NCBI RefSeq assembly: GCF_040649515.1
Contig: NZ_JBEZFP010000066.1
Span: 1 to 47,300 of the forward strand
Length of the DNA: 47,300 bases
Reading direction: 5' to 3'
Source: Yinghuangia elevatio
GTDB lineage: Bacteria > Actinomycetota > Actinomycetes > Streptomycetales > Streptomycetaceae
Part shown: piece after piece, positions 34,632 to 43,300 of the stretch
Layout of the letters: each line of letters starts with the position of its first letter
How positions within the stretch are numbered: the first letter of the stretch is position 1
The notes under the pieces: generated by a model
Seen by the model: only the letters and a program-made list of their open reading frames with translations
The model's database searches: none
Told to the model about the DNA's origin: nothing
Made by a program: the position numbers and the translations under genes

Positions 34632-35032
34632 CAGCCGACCGGGCACACGGCCAGCGAGTAGACCGCCTGGAACCTGACGACCAGCGGGTTCTCGTAGTCC
34701 AGCGGCGACGGACCCGACCGGCCCTCGACGTCCTGGATCCGGCCGCCCGCGATCACCGTGCCGGGCAGCGCGTGCATGAACGCGTCGTCGACGTCCACCG
34801 CCAGCGCGGCCGCCGCGTCGTACGACGGCGCGAACGACGCCACGTACATCACCGGGTACGACGCGAACCGGTCCGACGGGCCGCCCGCCCGCTGCACCTG
34901 CACGAACCTGGCGTAGGACTCCAGGTTGTCCGGAGTCCGAGCGGCGACCCGGCCGGTCGGGCCCAGCGCCAGGACCGACTTCAGCGCGGCGATGACAACA
35001 GACTCGGCGTCGACCGGCGCGCGCGTCCTCAC
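34631..35032 (-). CDS. Tail terminator-like protein
   Basis: 133 residues starting VRTRAPVDAESVVIAALKSVLALG, with FVQVQRAGGPSDRFASYPVM, DVDDAFMHALPG and PLDYENPLVVRFQAVYSLAV. Size, alpha/beta pattern and the place between the gp10-like protein and the tail-tube gene fit tail terminators, which cap the growing tube. GTG 35032 overlaps the previous stop (GTGA). Confidence 0.75.
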   Translation of the reverse strand: MRTRAPVDAESVVIAALKSVLALGPTGRVAARTPDNLESYARFVQVQRAGGPSDRFASYPVMYVASFAPSYDAAAALAVDVDDAFMHALPGTVIAGGRIQDVEGRSGPSPLDYENPLVVRFQAVYSLAVCPVG

Positions 35033-35376
35033 GCGAGCCTCGCCGCGTCGATCGCCTTCTGCGCCACGTGCTGCGCCGCCATGTGCTTCGTGCCGAACTC
35101 CAGCGCGAGAGCGTGCGGAGCATCGTTGTAGACGGTGATCTCCACGATCGGGTGCGGCCCGTACCGCGGCGACAGCACCCGCCACCGGCCCGTGTCGATC
35201 TTCCACGAGCGCTGATACAGGCCCGGGTGCTCGTCCTCCGGCGGCGAACCCACCGGAGACACCGACTCCGCCACACGCTTCAGCCGCTCAGCGTGTACCC
35301 GGACGCCGGCCTCCATCTGCGGAGACTGCAGCAGCCGCTGGATTCCCGAGTTGTAGAGCGTCAGCCGAGCAGCCAC
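35029..35376 (-). CDS. HK97 gp10-like neck protein
   Basis: 115 residues. The N-terminal helix MAARLTLYNSGIQRLLQSPQ is followed by RVAESVSPVGSPPEDEHPG, GLYQRSWKIDTGRW and the typical end VYNDAPHALALEFGTKHMAAQHVAQKAID, the hallmark of HK97-gp10-like minor head/tail-completion proteins. GTG 35376 has GAGGAGG about seven bases upstream. It acts at the head-tail joint. Confidence 0.85.
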   Translation of the reverse strand: MAARLTLYNSGIQRLLQSPQMEAGVRVHAERLKRVAESVSPVGSPPEDEHPGLYQRSWKIDTGRWRVLSPRYGPHPIVEITVYNDAPHALALEFGTKHMAAQHVAQKAIDAARLA

Positions 35377-35394
35377 CGGGCCACCTCCTCGAGG

Positions 35395-35724
35395 TCAGCC
35401 GGTGACCCGGCGAAGAGGCACTTCCAGGTGATGCAGACCGTCCGGGCTGTAGACCGGCTTCGGATGGCCGTCGACGTCGAACGACTGCGCATTCCAGGTG
35501 AGTCGGTCGCGCGGCTGCCAGTCCGGGTCGTTGGTGTACATCCACCACTGGGTGGCCACCGTCTCCCGGCCGCCCACGACCTCGGTTGTCGACCGCTGTT
35601 GCAGCCACGCCCGGGCTGACGGACCCGAACTGGGGTACGTCAGGGCGTCGTTGCCGTGGGCGTCCTCCGCCACCGTCGGCCGCCGCTTCACCACGGTGTG
35701 CGGCAGCATCCCGTCGGGAATCAC
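35395..35724 (-). CDS. Head-tail stopper/adaptor-like protein
   Basis: 109 residues, beta-rich: MLPHTVVKRRPTVAEDAHGN, ARAWLQQRSTTEVVGGRET, VATQWWMYTNDPDWQPRDRL and FDVDGHPKPVYSPDGLHHLE. This matches the small head-closure proteins found between connector and gp10-like genes. GTG 35724 overlaps the stop of the upstream connector gene by four bases. Assignment is mainly by synteny and fold pattern. Confidence 0.75.
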   Translation of the reverse strand: MIPDGMLPHTVVKRRPTVAEDAHGNDALTYPSSGPSARAWLQQRSTTEVVGGRETVATQWWMYTNDPDWQPRDRLTWNAQSFDVDGHPKPVYSPDGLHHLEVPLRRVTG

Positions 35725-36107
35725 CAGCACCCCTCGTACGGCGAGACCCACGCCGGGCCGGTCTCGGAGATCAGCGAGAACGCCTGGTCTCCGCTGCCGT
35801 CCGAACCGCCGAGCAGCGCGGCGACCTCGCCATCGGTGATGTACAGCCCGCCGGCCTCGCCTAGCGTCTCCGAGTACTCGCCGAGGGTCCGCGACCGGTA
35901 GCCGCCCGGGTTGACCTTGACGCGGCGGACGATGGCCACGGCAATCGCCTTGGCCATGTCCCCGTCCGGGGTGAACCCGGTCGGCATCCGGGAGCGGATG
36001 ATCGCCGAGGCGTCCGCCAGGTACGCCTGGATCTGCGCGGCCTCCGCCCCGGAGACGGTGGTGGCGGTCCGCGCCGTGTAGTCCTCGATCGTCGCGAACG
36101 CGGCCAC
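35721..36107 (-). CDS. Head-tail connector protein
   Basis: About 128 residues starting VAAFATIEDYTARTATTVSG, with QIQAYLADASAIIRSRMPTGF, KAIAVAIVRRVKVNPGGYRS and EYSETLGEAGGLYITDGEVAALL. This helical pattern, with the conserved late YSET-x-G-x-GGLYITD-x-E, is typical of HK97 gp6-like connectors that dock on the portal ring. Two adjacent GTG codons (36110, 36107) are possible starts; AGGGGG just upstream favours the second. Confidence 0.8.
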   Translation of the reverse strand: MAAFATIEDYTARTATTVSGAEAAQIQAYLADASAIIRSRMPTGFTPDGDMAKAIAVAIVRRVKVNPGGYRSRTLGEYSETLGEAGGLYITDGEVAALLGGSDGSGDQAFSLISETGPAWVSPYEGCW

Positions 36108-36115
36108 CACGCCCC

Positions 36116-36436
36116 CTACTGCTCGGCGTTGGCCGCGTCGACCGCGGCGATGATGTCCTTGCGCGACGCCCCGTCGGGCACCTCGATGCCGCGCGCGGCG
36201 GCGTATGCCGCCCACGACGCCTCACCCGACCCGGGTCCGGAACGGGGCGGCTCGCTGTTCTCGTCGGTGTCGTCCGCGTCCGGTTCCGGCCCGTCGGCCG
36301 GGGCGTCGTCCGCCCATGCCTTCGGGTTGCCGATCCGCTCCGCCGCCCAGTCCGGCACGTCGTCGTCGGGGCCGAACACGTGGGTCCGGCCGTCGGCGTC
36401 GTGGACGTGCACGTGGGTGCGCAGTCGCCTGCCCAT
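36116..36436 (-). CDS. Phage head accessory protein with C-terminal SAP/HeH-like helix pair
   Basis: 106 residues. A short beta N-terminus (RRLRTHVHVHDADGRTHVFGP) precedes a very acidic linker (about 45-70). The C-terminal 30 residues (WAAYAAARGIEVPDGASRKD, IIAAVDAANAEQ) fit the short helix-extended-helix fold often found in capsid-region proteins. Role unknown. It sits between capsid and connector genes, 10 bp after the capsid stop. Confidence 0.7.
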   Translation of the reverse strand: MGRRLRTHVHVHDADGRTHVFGPDDDVPDWAAERIGNPKAWADDAPADGPEPDADDTDENSEPPRSGPGSGEASWAAYAAARGIEVPDGASRKDIIAAVDAANAEQ

Positions 36437-36446
36437 GCCAAACCTC

Positions 36447-37463
36447 CTACGGGATGACGTCCGCGACGAACGTCAGGTCCGGGTTAGCGAGCACAGGAAG
36501 GACGATCGCCGCGGCCTTCGTCCACAGCGCCGGCGACTCCTCGACGCGGTACACGCCGGAGACGATGCCGGCCTCCTCGCCGGACTCCAGCGAGTAGCCG
36601 CCGTCCAGCGCCTCGACGGTGGTGCCCCAGAACGTCCCGCCGAGCTCGGACGGGTCCGACGGCAGGTAGAGGAGCTTGTCCTCGGGGATGAACCGGGTCG
36701 CGACGCCGCCCGACTTGTACTGCGCGTCGTAGGTGCGCACCGGAGGCAGGCCGTACACGCGCAGCACCGCGCCGAGGGTGTCCTCGGAAACGATCGACGG
36801 AGTTCCGGCGAGCGAGCTGGCCAGGGTGCGGATCTCCGCGTTGAGCAGCATGTAGCTGAGGACCAGTTCCGACGTCAGGATGACGCCGGGACGCTCGCCG
36901 TTGGTGTTGATGTAGGTGCGACGCCACGCGAGCAGGTCGGTGATGATCGTCGCCGCGGGGTTGGACCAGGCGGTGCCGGCCGTGACCGAGTGGCTGTTGG
37001 TGCGGCCGAAGTTGACGGTCGCCTGCATCTCGTTCTCGTTGATGACGACCTGACCGGTGACCAGGGCGTCGGCGCGGGCCTTCTCCACCCGGACGGCGAT
37101 CTGCCGGGTGATGGTCTCCGCGTCGGTCATCAGCGCGTCGGTCATGTCGCTGTTGGTGGCGTGCCGCTGACGCAGCCGCTCGTACTCGCCGAGCCGGATC
37201 TTCCGCTTGATCGGCGGCAGTTCGCCGGTCACCCGCATGACGCCTTCACGTCCGGCGATGGACGCCTCGGCGTCGTACGCCTGGTACGGCGCAGCCTCGA
37301 GGAGGCTGCCGCCGCCGCGGGAGAAGCGGTACATGAGGTCGTCGACCTGCACCGACGGCAGGTACTGCGACAGGGTCAGCCGGTTGATCTCCAGGTCCCG
37401 CAGGGCCTCGCGCGAGTACCCGGTCAGTTCCGCCGGGGTGATGAACTCGGTGTTGAGGAACAT
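36447..37463 (-). CDS. Major capsid protein (lambda gpE family)
   Basis: 338 residues. It begins MFLNTEFITPAELTGYSREALRDLEINRLTLSQYLPSVQVDD and has ASIAGREGVMRVTGELPPIKRKIRLGEYE, LVTGQVVINENEMQATVNFG, PGVILTSELVLSYML and GGVATRFIPEDKLLYLPSDP, all typical of major capsid protein E. The protein has the HK97 fold and builds the icosahedral shell without a visible delta domain, consistent with a separate scaffold gene upstream. AAAGGGG precedes the ATG. Confidence 0.92.
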   Translation of the reverse strand: MFLNTEFITPAELTGYSREALRDLEINRLTLSQYLPSVQVDDLMYRFSRGGGSLLEAAPYQAYDAEASIAGREGVMRVTGELPPIKRKIRLGEYERLRQRHATNSDMTDALMTDAETITRQIAVRVEKARADALVTGQVVINENEMQATVNFGRTNSHSVTAGTAWSNPAATIITDLLAWRRTYINTNGERPGVILTSELVLSYMLLNAEIRTLASSLAGTPSIVSEDTLGAVLRVYGLPPVRTYDAQYKSGGVATRFIPEDKLLYLPSDPSELGGTFWGTTVEALDGGYSLESGEEAGIVSGVYRVEESPALWTKAAAIVLPVLANPDLTFVADVIP

Positions 37464-37480
37464 CTGTTGTCACACCCCTT

Positions 37481-38200
37481 TCAGCTGAACTGGATACGGC
37501 CGTTGACGTACGCCTGACCGGCGGCGTCAACAGCGATGGGAAGCTTGGCGGCGATGACCTTGCCGTGGTCGAGCATGGCCGCGGGGATCTTGGTGTTGGA
37601 CGAGTTCGACGTCGGCGCGGCGACCGCGCAGAACAGGAACCCGGCCAGGTTCTCCGTGCCGTCGCTCGCGGACGAGCCGCCCGCGGTGGTCGTGGTGACG
37701 GTGACGGTCGGCGAGGTGCCGCCGGTCAGCGAACCCGACGCGGCGGTCATCTGCGGCACGTTCTGCCCCAGGTACCGGCCGCCGAACGTCACGGTGACTG
37801 CGGTGCCCGGGTGCGGGCCTCCGGCGCACACGACCTCGCCGGGGACCACGTTGCTGAGTGCTTCGAGGGCGGTCTGCACCGCGGACGCCGCCGCGTTGAA
37901 CGCGATCGCCGCGGTCGTCTCGCCGTCGAAGGTGAGCGTGTAGGTGCCGCCGGTCGGGGTGCCGGTGATGGTGACGGTCTGCACCTCGGACGCGCGGCCA
38001 CCGTACGGGCCGTACAGCCCCGTCGCGGTGACCTTGCCGAGCGGCAGCCCGGACTTGAAGTAGCCATCCGGGTAGTGGGTGTTCGCGGTGAACTTGGACA
38101 CGTCGAGCGTGATGGTGCGCGCTGCTTCCGTGCCGTGCTGGGACCCCAGCCAGGACTGATCGTCCTGACCCCAGGTCTCGGTCCTCAGGCTGAGGTCCAT
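37481..38200 (-). CDS. Head decoration protein (gpD-like) with an inserted domain
   Basis: 239 residues. Residues 1-73 (DLSLRTETWGQDDQSWLGSQ, GLPLGKVTATGLYGPYGG) and 176-239 (GTENLAGFLFCAV, HGKVIAAKLPIAVDAAGQAY, VNGRIQF) together make one bacteriophage lambda head-decoration-type domain. Between them, residues about 74-175 form a separate unit (VTITGTPTGGTYTLTFDGET, FNAAASAVQTALEALSNV, VTFGGRYLGQNVPQM) shared with the major tail protein. It is inserted in a loop after GLYGPY and would stand out from the capsid surface. The protein stabilises the expanded shell. AAGGAAG precedes the ATG. Confidence 0.88.
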   Translation of the reverse strand: MDLSLRTETWGQDDQSWLGSQHGTEAARTITLDVSKFTANTHYPDGYFKSGLPLGKVTATGLYGPYGGRASEVQTVTITGTPTGGTYTLTFDGETTAAIAFNAAASAVQTALEALSNVVPGEVVCAGGPHPGTAVTVTFGGRYLGQNVPQMTAASGSLTGGTSPTVTVTTTTAGGSSASDGTENLAGFLFCAVAAPTSNSSNTKIPAAMLDHGKVIAAKLPIAVDAAGQAYVNGRIQFS

Positions 38201-38216
38201 GCCTGCTTCCTTTTCT

Positions 38217-38876
38217 CTAGGTCTTCTTCTGGTGCCGCTCGGCGTACAGGTCGCGGCCTGCCGCGACCGACCCGCCGCGGTCCTTGCTGCTGGAGCGCGG
38301 GCCCTGCCCGGACACGACCCGCCTGCGCGGGTCCGGCTCCGGGGGTGCCTGCTCGATCGGCGCGAAACCGGCGACGAGTTCCTTCAGCGCCGCCTCGTCG
38401 ACCTCGCCGTCGTCACCGACCAGGTCGGCGAGATTGAGGCGGCCGATGACGGCCTCGGGGACCGCGACTCGCTCGGTTGCTGCGGCGGCGTTCAGTGCGT
38501 GTCGCGCGATCGCCGACCGGTACTTCTCGCTGGCGGCCTTCTCGCCTTCCGCGCGCGCGTCGGCGACGGAACGCTCCGACTCGGACTGCGTCTGCCGCTT
38601 GAGCTCGGCGAGTTCCTTTGCGGCGTCAGCGTTCGACTTCTCGCCCGCCTCGTGCTTCTTCGACAGCGCCTTCCACTTGTCCCGCTCGGCGATCAGGTCC
38701 GCGAGCGTCGCCCCCTCGGCGGGGGGTGCGGGCTTCGGCGGTTCCGCGGGAGGCGGCGTAGCGGCAGGAGGCGTGTCGCCTTCGCCGGAACCGCCTGCGA
38801 TCGGGAAGATCGCTCGGCCGTTGACGAAGCCGACCGGGATACCCGGGGCATGCCGGAACGGCTTGGGTCGAGTCAT
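38217..38876 (-). CDS. Capsid scaffold protein
   Basis: 219 residues: a Pro-rich N-terminal third (AATPPPAEPPKPAPPAEG), a central coiled coil (about 55-118: LADLIAERDKWKALSKKHEA, AKELAELKRQTQSESERS), and a basic C-terminal tail (DPRRRVVSGQG, GRDLYAERHQKKT). This composition and its place before the decoration and capsid genes are those of phage scaffolds, which shape the procapsid and leave. The leader holds tandem hairpins whose 3' arm includes the ribosome site GGGAG. Confidence 0.85.
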   Translation of the reverse strand: MTRPKPFRHAPGIPVGFVNGRAIFPIAGGSGEGDTPPAATPPPAEPPKPAPPAEGATLADLIAERDKWKALSKKHEAGEKSNADAAKELAELKRQTQSESERSVADARAEGEKAASEKYRSAIARHALNAAAATERVAVPEAVIGRLNLADLVGDDGEVDEAALKELVAGFAPIEQAPPEPDPRRRVVSGQGPRSSSKDRGGSVAAGRDLYAERHQKKT

Positions 38877-38885
38877 GAATGAACT

Positions 38886-38921
38886 CCCGTGTCGGGTGGT
38901 CCGCGGGCCGTGTCGGCCCGC
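38886..38921 (-). promoter_or_regulatory. Tandem CCG-ACA-CGG hairpins before the scaffold gene
   Basis: On the minus strand, GCGGGCCG-ACA-CGGCCCGC (8-bp stem, 38903-38921) is followed by CCCG-ACA-CGGG (38886-38896). The last GGG is the start of the Shine-Dalgarno GGGAG, with 9 nt between the hairpin and ATG 38876. The same arrangement stands before the 53-aa gene at 43461. Confidence 0.7.
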
Positions 38922-38929
38922 AGGGAAGG

Positions 38930-39760
38930 TCAGGCGGTAGGCGTGTCGCCGCGCGCCAGATGCTCAGGCCCGGTGAACCCGTGCCGTTGCAAAGTCAGAA
39001 GAGGGCCAATCTCGCCGTGCTCCCGCACCGCGATCAGCCGCCGGTAGTCCGGGTTCCGTGCGCCCCTGTCGGGCCGGAACCCCGCCGCCTCGACCGCTGT
39101 GTGCACCTGCTCGAGCAGCACCGGGTCGATGATCTGCCCCGGGTCACGGTCGCCCGCGATCGGCTCCACCTCGCAGTCACAACCCGGATGGATCGCCGCG
39201 AGCTCCCGCTTCCGGTACCGCTGCGTCGCAGCCACCAGGCACAGCAGGCAGTCCCGCTCACCGCGCAGCACACGCCGCCACCCGGCAGCACCCGGCTGCC
39301 CGCTGATCGCCTGCTGTGCCGCCCGCACCCGCGCCATCTGCAGGTCGGTCTCGGCGAGCACTTCCGCGCGGCGGTCCGCCCCGGCCAGAGCGTCCTCGAA
39401 CGGCACGCCCTGACCGAGGTTCGACCACAGCTGGACGTACGGCCGCTCGTACAACTCGTCCTCGGGCACGCCCCGCAGGTCGTCCGCAAGATCCACCCCT
39501 AGCGGGTCGACGGTGCGGCCGGTCTGCTCGGCGAGCGACTCGGCGATGTACTGGTCGGTGAGCACGGCCATCTGCCGCTGCGTACCGATCACCACCGGGG
39601 CCACCGTCGCGGCGAACCACTGCATGTCGGGCCGGTTCCATGCGCCGCGCGCGCGGAACGCCCACGCGACGAACGACAGCAGCGACAGGCGCAGCGACGT
39701 TGTCGCAGCCGCGTACGCCGCCTGAGCGGTGACCTGCACCGGCTGGATCGGTGTCGTCAC
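38930..39760 (-). CDS. MuF-like minor head (morphogenesis) protein
   Basis: 276 residues. A helical N-terminal part (SLRLSLLSFVAWAFRARGAW, MAVLTDQYIAESLAEQTGR) precedes a C-terminal Cys/His cluster, CLLCLVAATQRYRKRELAAI then HPGCDCEVEPI (Cys171, Cys174, His191, Cys194, Cys196), of the phage MuF type. Such proteins are packaged with the portal and help head assembly or DNA injection. It overlaps the portal stop by four bases. No fused toxin domain is seen at the C-terminus. Confidence 0.85.
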   Translation of the reverse strand: MTTPIQPVQVTAQAAYAAATTSLRLSLLSFVAWAFRARGAWNRPDMQWFAATVAPVVIGTQRQMAVLTDQYIAESLAEQTGRTVDPLGVDLADDLRGVPEDELYERPYVQLWSNLGQGVPFEDALAGADRRAEVLAETDLQMARVRAAQQAISGQPGAAGWRRVLRGERDCLLCLVAATQRYRKRELAAIHPGCDCEVEPIAGDRDPGQIIDPVLLEQVHTAVEAAGFRPDRGARNPDYRRLIAVREHGEIGPLLTLQRHGFTGPEHLARGDTPTA

Positions 39761-41217
39761 GCGTCAACCTCAAGCGCGAGTTGTTCCCCGCGGCCCTCAC
39801 GCGTCGACCTCGGAGGCGGTGTCGGCTGCCGCGCAGCCTGCTCGGCGCCTGCACGCAACATCGCCTCACCGGCGGCCATGGCAACGATCCGCTTCGTCTT
39901 CTGCGGCGACTCGCCGATCTTCTCCGCGAGCGCTTCCAGCGGGTACCCGACCGCCTTCAGTTTCGTCGCCATATCCGCCAGCACCGCAGGGTTGAGGTGT
40001 CGCGAGTTCTGCCAGCGGACCTCGTGCTCGGTGAAGTCCCGCGGCTCCCCGGCGACCACGGAGCACAGGCCGAACATCTCCTCTTCCTGCTCGCCCCAGT
40101 TCGTCTGGTGCTCGCCGACCTTCGCCTGGTTCAGCTCGTCCAGGGCGACGACCGTCTCCGTGGCGATGTTCACCAAGTCCCCGGCGACCACGTACGTCGG
40201 CGTCGCAGTGAGAACCAGCAGGTCGCGGATGTCCGCGTCGTGGACCTTCAGATAGCCGAGCATGTCGGCTTGAGGGAACTGCCCGAACTTCGCATCAGGG
40301 TTCGACGAGGCCCACGTCGACGCCGGGTCCGGAATGAACGGGTTCCCGTCCGGGATCTGCCTCGGCACCGAGATCGGCAGCCCGGTCTCCGAGTCGACCT
40401 CGGTGACCATCTCCGTCCGCGTCGCGAACTGGTGGCCGGTCACCCACCGCTGCGGGTGCGCCGAAATCCGGCCCACCGTCATGCGGTTGAGCACGCCGAG
40501 GTTGATCCGGTTCTGCGGCTCGATCCCGCGGGCGAACTCCGGCTGCGGCTCCTCGCCCAACTCGGGCCGGCACTCGAACGCCAGCACCGGCGGCCGGTCG
40601 AAACCGTCGTTGACCTGGACACCCGGCTCCCACGTCTTCGCCGACAGCGCGAATCGGCGGCCGGCCTGCTCCCTGCGGTACTCGGTACGCCCCTCGCCCT
40701 TGACCCACACATCGGCGCACGCCAAGCGCTCGATCTCGTCGTACCAGACCTTCAGCGCCGACTTGACCTCGCCCGTCGCCGGGTCGTGCTCGGTGATGCA
40801 GTCCCGCGGGTGCTCGATCGAGATCAGCGGCTGCCCCGGCTTGTCGGGGTGCTCGCCGACGATGACGTAGGCGACGCCGAGAGCGAGCGCGGTGCGGTAG
40901 AGCGTCTTCTGCCGCGAGTCCATCTTGTTGAGCTGCCACCACGACCACGCCTGGTCGTCCGGCTTGCCGTCGGCGCCGGTGATCCCGATCGCGTTCAGGC
41001 GGTTCACGGACGCGTCGACGACCATGGCGAGGAAGTTCGTGCGGGCGTTCTTCTGGAAGTCGCGGTACGCCTGCACAGCCTTCGCCGGTGCCTGCGGCAG
41101 CGGGTGGTTCCCGGTGTACCAGTCCCACCGGCGGTCCAGCTCGGGGCGGCGGTTGTAGAGCTTCCTGCCGAGTCGCAGCAGCCACCAGTCCGGCGAACCG
41201 GGTTCGGGAACCAGCAC
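39757..41217 (-). CDS. Portal protein (SPP1 gp6 family)
   Basis: 486 residues. Typical parts are LYNRRPELDRRWDWYTGNHP, NFLAMVVDASVNRLNAIGIT, YVIVGEHPDKPGQPLISIEH, LGVLNRMTVGRISAHPQRWV, and the late helical domain VAGDLVNIATETVVALDELN, where the portal crown begins. The C-terminus is Gln/Arg-rich. It forms the dodecameric DNA gate at one capsid vertex and docks terminase and connector. The GTG at 41217 has GGGGG about 7 nt upstream. It follows TerL by 18 nt. Confidence 0.9.
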   Translation of the reverse strand: MLVPEPGSPDWWLLRLGRKLYNRRPELDRRWDWYTGNHPLPQAPAKAVQAYRDFQKNARTNFLAMVVDASVNRLNAIGITGADGKPDDQAWSWWQLNKMDSRQKTLYRTALALGVAYVIVGEHPDKPGQPLISIEHPRDCITEHDPATGEVKSALKVWYDEIERLACADVWVKGEGRTEYRREQAGRRFALSAKTWEPGVQVNDGFDRPPVLAFECRPELGEEPQPEFARGIEPQNRINLGVLNRMTVGRISAHPQRWVTGHQFATRTEMVTEVDSETGLPISVPRQIPDGNPFIPDPASTWASSNPDAKFGQFPQADMLGYLKVHDADIRDLLVLTATPTYVVAGDLVNIATETVVALDELNQAKVGEHQTNWGEQEEEMFGLCSVVAGEPRDFTEHEVRWQNSRHLNPAVLADMATKLKAVGYPLEALAEKIGESPQKTKRIVAMAAGEAMLRAGAEQAARQPTPPPRSTREGRGEQLALEVDA

Positions 41218-41235
41218 AGCCGCACCCCCGATCCG

Positions 41236-42864
41236 TCAGAAGGTCCAGCCCATCGCGGGTTCCTGCGGTACGGCGGCGCCCTTGGCGACCGCATCCAGCC
41301 GTGCCTGCCACGCCAGGACCGACGCAACGATCGCGTCGATCTTGCGGGGCGAGTCCGGATGCTCCTTGGCGATCTGCAGGCCACTCTTCGACGTCCGCCG
41401 CCGAGCGTTCAGCGCGTGCCGGGCCAGTACCGACGACCCGTCGTGCGTCAGTTCTCGTTCGACGACCGCGCTGTGGAACTTCTCCAGCGCGCGGACGATG
41501 AGGATCGACCGGCCGCCCGTCATCCACCACTCGATCGGATGGTTCACGGTGGCCTTCACCGTCAAGCCGGCGCCCCACTGCGCTTCCCAGTCGGCGACGT
41601 GGCCCTCCCACTTCGCCGGGTCCGCGAAGAACCCGACCACGCGGTACCGGGCGAACGCCTCAGCGACCGTGGCCAGCACCTCCGGCACCGGCACCGACCA
41701 GTTCTCGCCCGCCGGGCCGTCCGGCTGCTCCCAGCAGCCCAGGACGAACAGGTGCCCGTCCGAGACGCGGCAGCCGACCAGCGCCGTCGCGTCCGTCACG
41801 CCCCGGTTCCGCTTCCGCGACCCGTCGAACCCCAGCGTGATCACGTCGCCGTCCGCGACGATCTTCGCCGCGTTCGCGCAACCCGACCACTCCGGCTGGG
41901 AGATCCACTGATCCGACGCGTGCGTGATCTGGTTGCCGTAGTAGCGGCGCGCGTCCTGCGGGTCCGTCGCCGGGTCCCACACCTCCGCCGCGATCCGCTC
42001 CAAGTCCACCCAGCCGCCGGCCGGCGCCGCGGAATCCCCGTACGCCACCGCCAACCCGGCAATCAGCGAATCCCGGTCGGACATGTCCGTCTCCGCCGGC
42101 CACTCCCGGTGGTCGTACAGCAGGCCGTCGTCCTTCGCCCGGCCTTCCTTGATCCGCAGCCAGTACTCCGCCGACGATTCGGCCACCGACTCGTCACCCG
42201 GCACGTACGCGTTCGGCGCCTCGATCGACGTGCCGTTCGTCTTGCCCAGGTTGCGGCGCATCACCGCAGCGAGACGCACGCCGCCGTTGCCCGGCTTCCA
42301 CTCCTCCGTCTGGTCCAGCAGCGCGAAGACCGGCCGGTTGCCCTCACGCGAACTCGCGCTCGAGGTGACCGGTTCGATGCGGCCCTTCGGCAGCGCGACG
42401 AACGTCTCCATCGGCTCCAGCCCCGGATACGCACCCAGCACCGGGCCCTCGCGCAGCATGTCCAGCAGCGGCGACCACGCGTTCTTCGTCTGGTCCTCGC
42501 TGACCGCGGCGATCTGCACCCACGGCGTCCGCAGGTCCGACCACGGCCGGCCCACCGGCTCCCCGTGCGCGTCCCACCCGTCCGGAACCACCGGGGCCAG
42601 AGCCTCGGCGCATGCGATCGCCGCCAGGATCGGCGACTTGCCCCAGCCCTTCGGCCGTGACAGCACCCCGCGGCGGTACCGGCGGCGGCCGGTCCGCGGG
42701 TCGATCACATAGAAGTCCAGGACGAACTGCGCCTGCTCGCGCGTCAGAACCAGCGGCTCGAACCAGGCCCGGTCCGGAGCGGCGAGCATTTCGCCGAACC
42801 AGTCGAGGATCTGCCAGCCGAGGGTGGGGAGCTCGCCGGGGTACTCAGGCCCCCGCCACGGCAC
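41236..42864 (-). CDS. Terminase large subunit (TerL)
   Basis: 542 residues, with both activities visible. ATPase: Walker A LSRPKGWGKSP (about 69-77), Walker B VFALLDQTEEW (about 179-188) and the coupling stretch MRRNLGKTNG. RNase-H-like nuclease: three acidic residues in GFDGS (Asp347), FFADPAKW (Asp415) and RKIDAIVAS (Asp510). It cuts concatemeric DNA and pumps it into the procapsid. The ATG at 42864 overlaps the TerS end by 20 nt. Packaging type (cos or pac) cannot be stated from sequence alone. Confidence 0.93.
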   Translation of the reverse strand: MPWRGPEYPGELPTLGWQILDWFGEMLAAPDRAWFEPLVLTREQAQFVLDFYVIDPRTGRRRYRRGVLSRPKGWGKSPILAAIACAEALAPVVPDGWDAHGEPVGRPWSDLRTPWVQIAAVSEDQTKNAWSPLLDMLREGPVLGAYPGLEPMETFVALPKGRIEPVTSSASSREGNRPVFALLDQTEEWKPGNGGVRLAAVMRRNLGKTNGTSIEAPNAYVPGDESVAESSAEYWLRIKEGRAKDDGLLYDHREWPAETDMSDRDSLIAGLAVAYGDSAAPAGGWVDLERIAAEVWDPATDPQDARRYYGNQITHASDQWISQPEWSGCANAAKIVADGDVITLGFDGSRKRNRGVTDATALVGCRVSDGHLFVLGCWEQPDGPAGENWSVPVPEVLATVAEAFARYRVVGFFADPAKWEGHVADWEAQWGAGLTVKATVNHPIEWWMTGGRSILIVRALEKFHSAVVERELTHDGSSVLARHALNARRRTSKSGLQIAKEHPDSPRKIDAIVASVLAWQARLDAVAKGAAVPQEPAMGWTF

Positions 42865-43300
42865 CGGAAGCCCCGGCCCCAGGCAGGACCCGCAGGTCCG
42901 CGTACCGCTCCCTCGAGGGCGCAGCCGCCGGACGCTTCGCGTCCTTCTCGTCCGCCTCCGCGAACACCAGCCGCAGCCGGGCGCGGTCCTCCATCGTCGC
43001 CCCGAGCTTCGCCACCCGCAGCCTGAGCTCCGGGGCCTGCTTCAGGTCGCCGTCGTAGAACGCCTTCGCGATGTACGCCGTATCCACCAGGAACAGCCAG
43101 TCCGTGGACGAGAAGTGCTCCGCCTGCGGCGACGACACCCACGTGTCCCACCAGCGCACCACCATCGGCCGGCATGCCAAGTCGTCCGGCAGTGGAGGCG
43201 GGTCGGCATGCTCGAACCGGAGCACCGTCTGCGGAATCGGGTCCGCGTTCGTACGCGCCCGCTTCTTCGGATCCTTCGGAGCCGGGCCGCGACCGGGCAT
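42845..43300 (-). CDS. Terminase small subunit (TerS) candidate
   Basis: 151 residues beginning MPGRGPAPKDPKKRARTNAD, a basic, Pro-rich start common in actinophage TerS. It continues FEHADPPPLPDDLACRPMVV, WWDTWVSSPQAEHFSSTDW and a helical part (YIAKAFYDGDLKQAPELRLR, VAKLGATMEDRARLRLVFAE). Its place just before TerL supports the role: binding the packaging site and regulating TerL. Two adjacent ATGs (43303, 43300) exist; AGGGCGG favours 43300. The stop of the 53-aa gene overlaps here. Confidence 0.85.
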   Translation of the reverse strand: MPGRGPAPKDPKKRARTNADPIPQTVLRFEHADPPPLPDDLACRPMVVRWWDTWVSSPQAEHFSSTDWLFLVDTAYIAKAFYDGDLKQAPELRLRVAKLGATMEDRARLRLVFAEADEKDAKRPAAAPSRERYADLRVLPGAGASGAVAGA

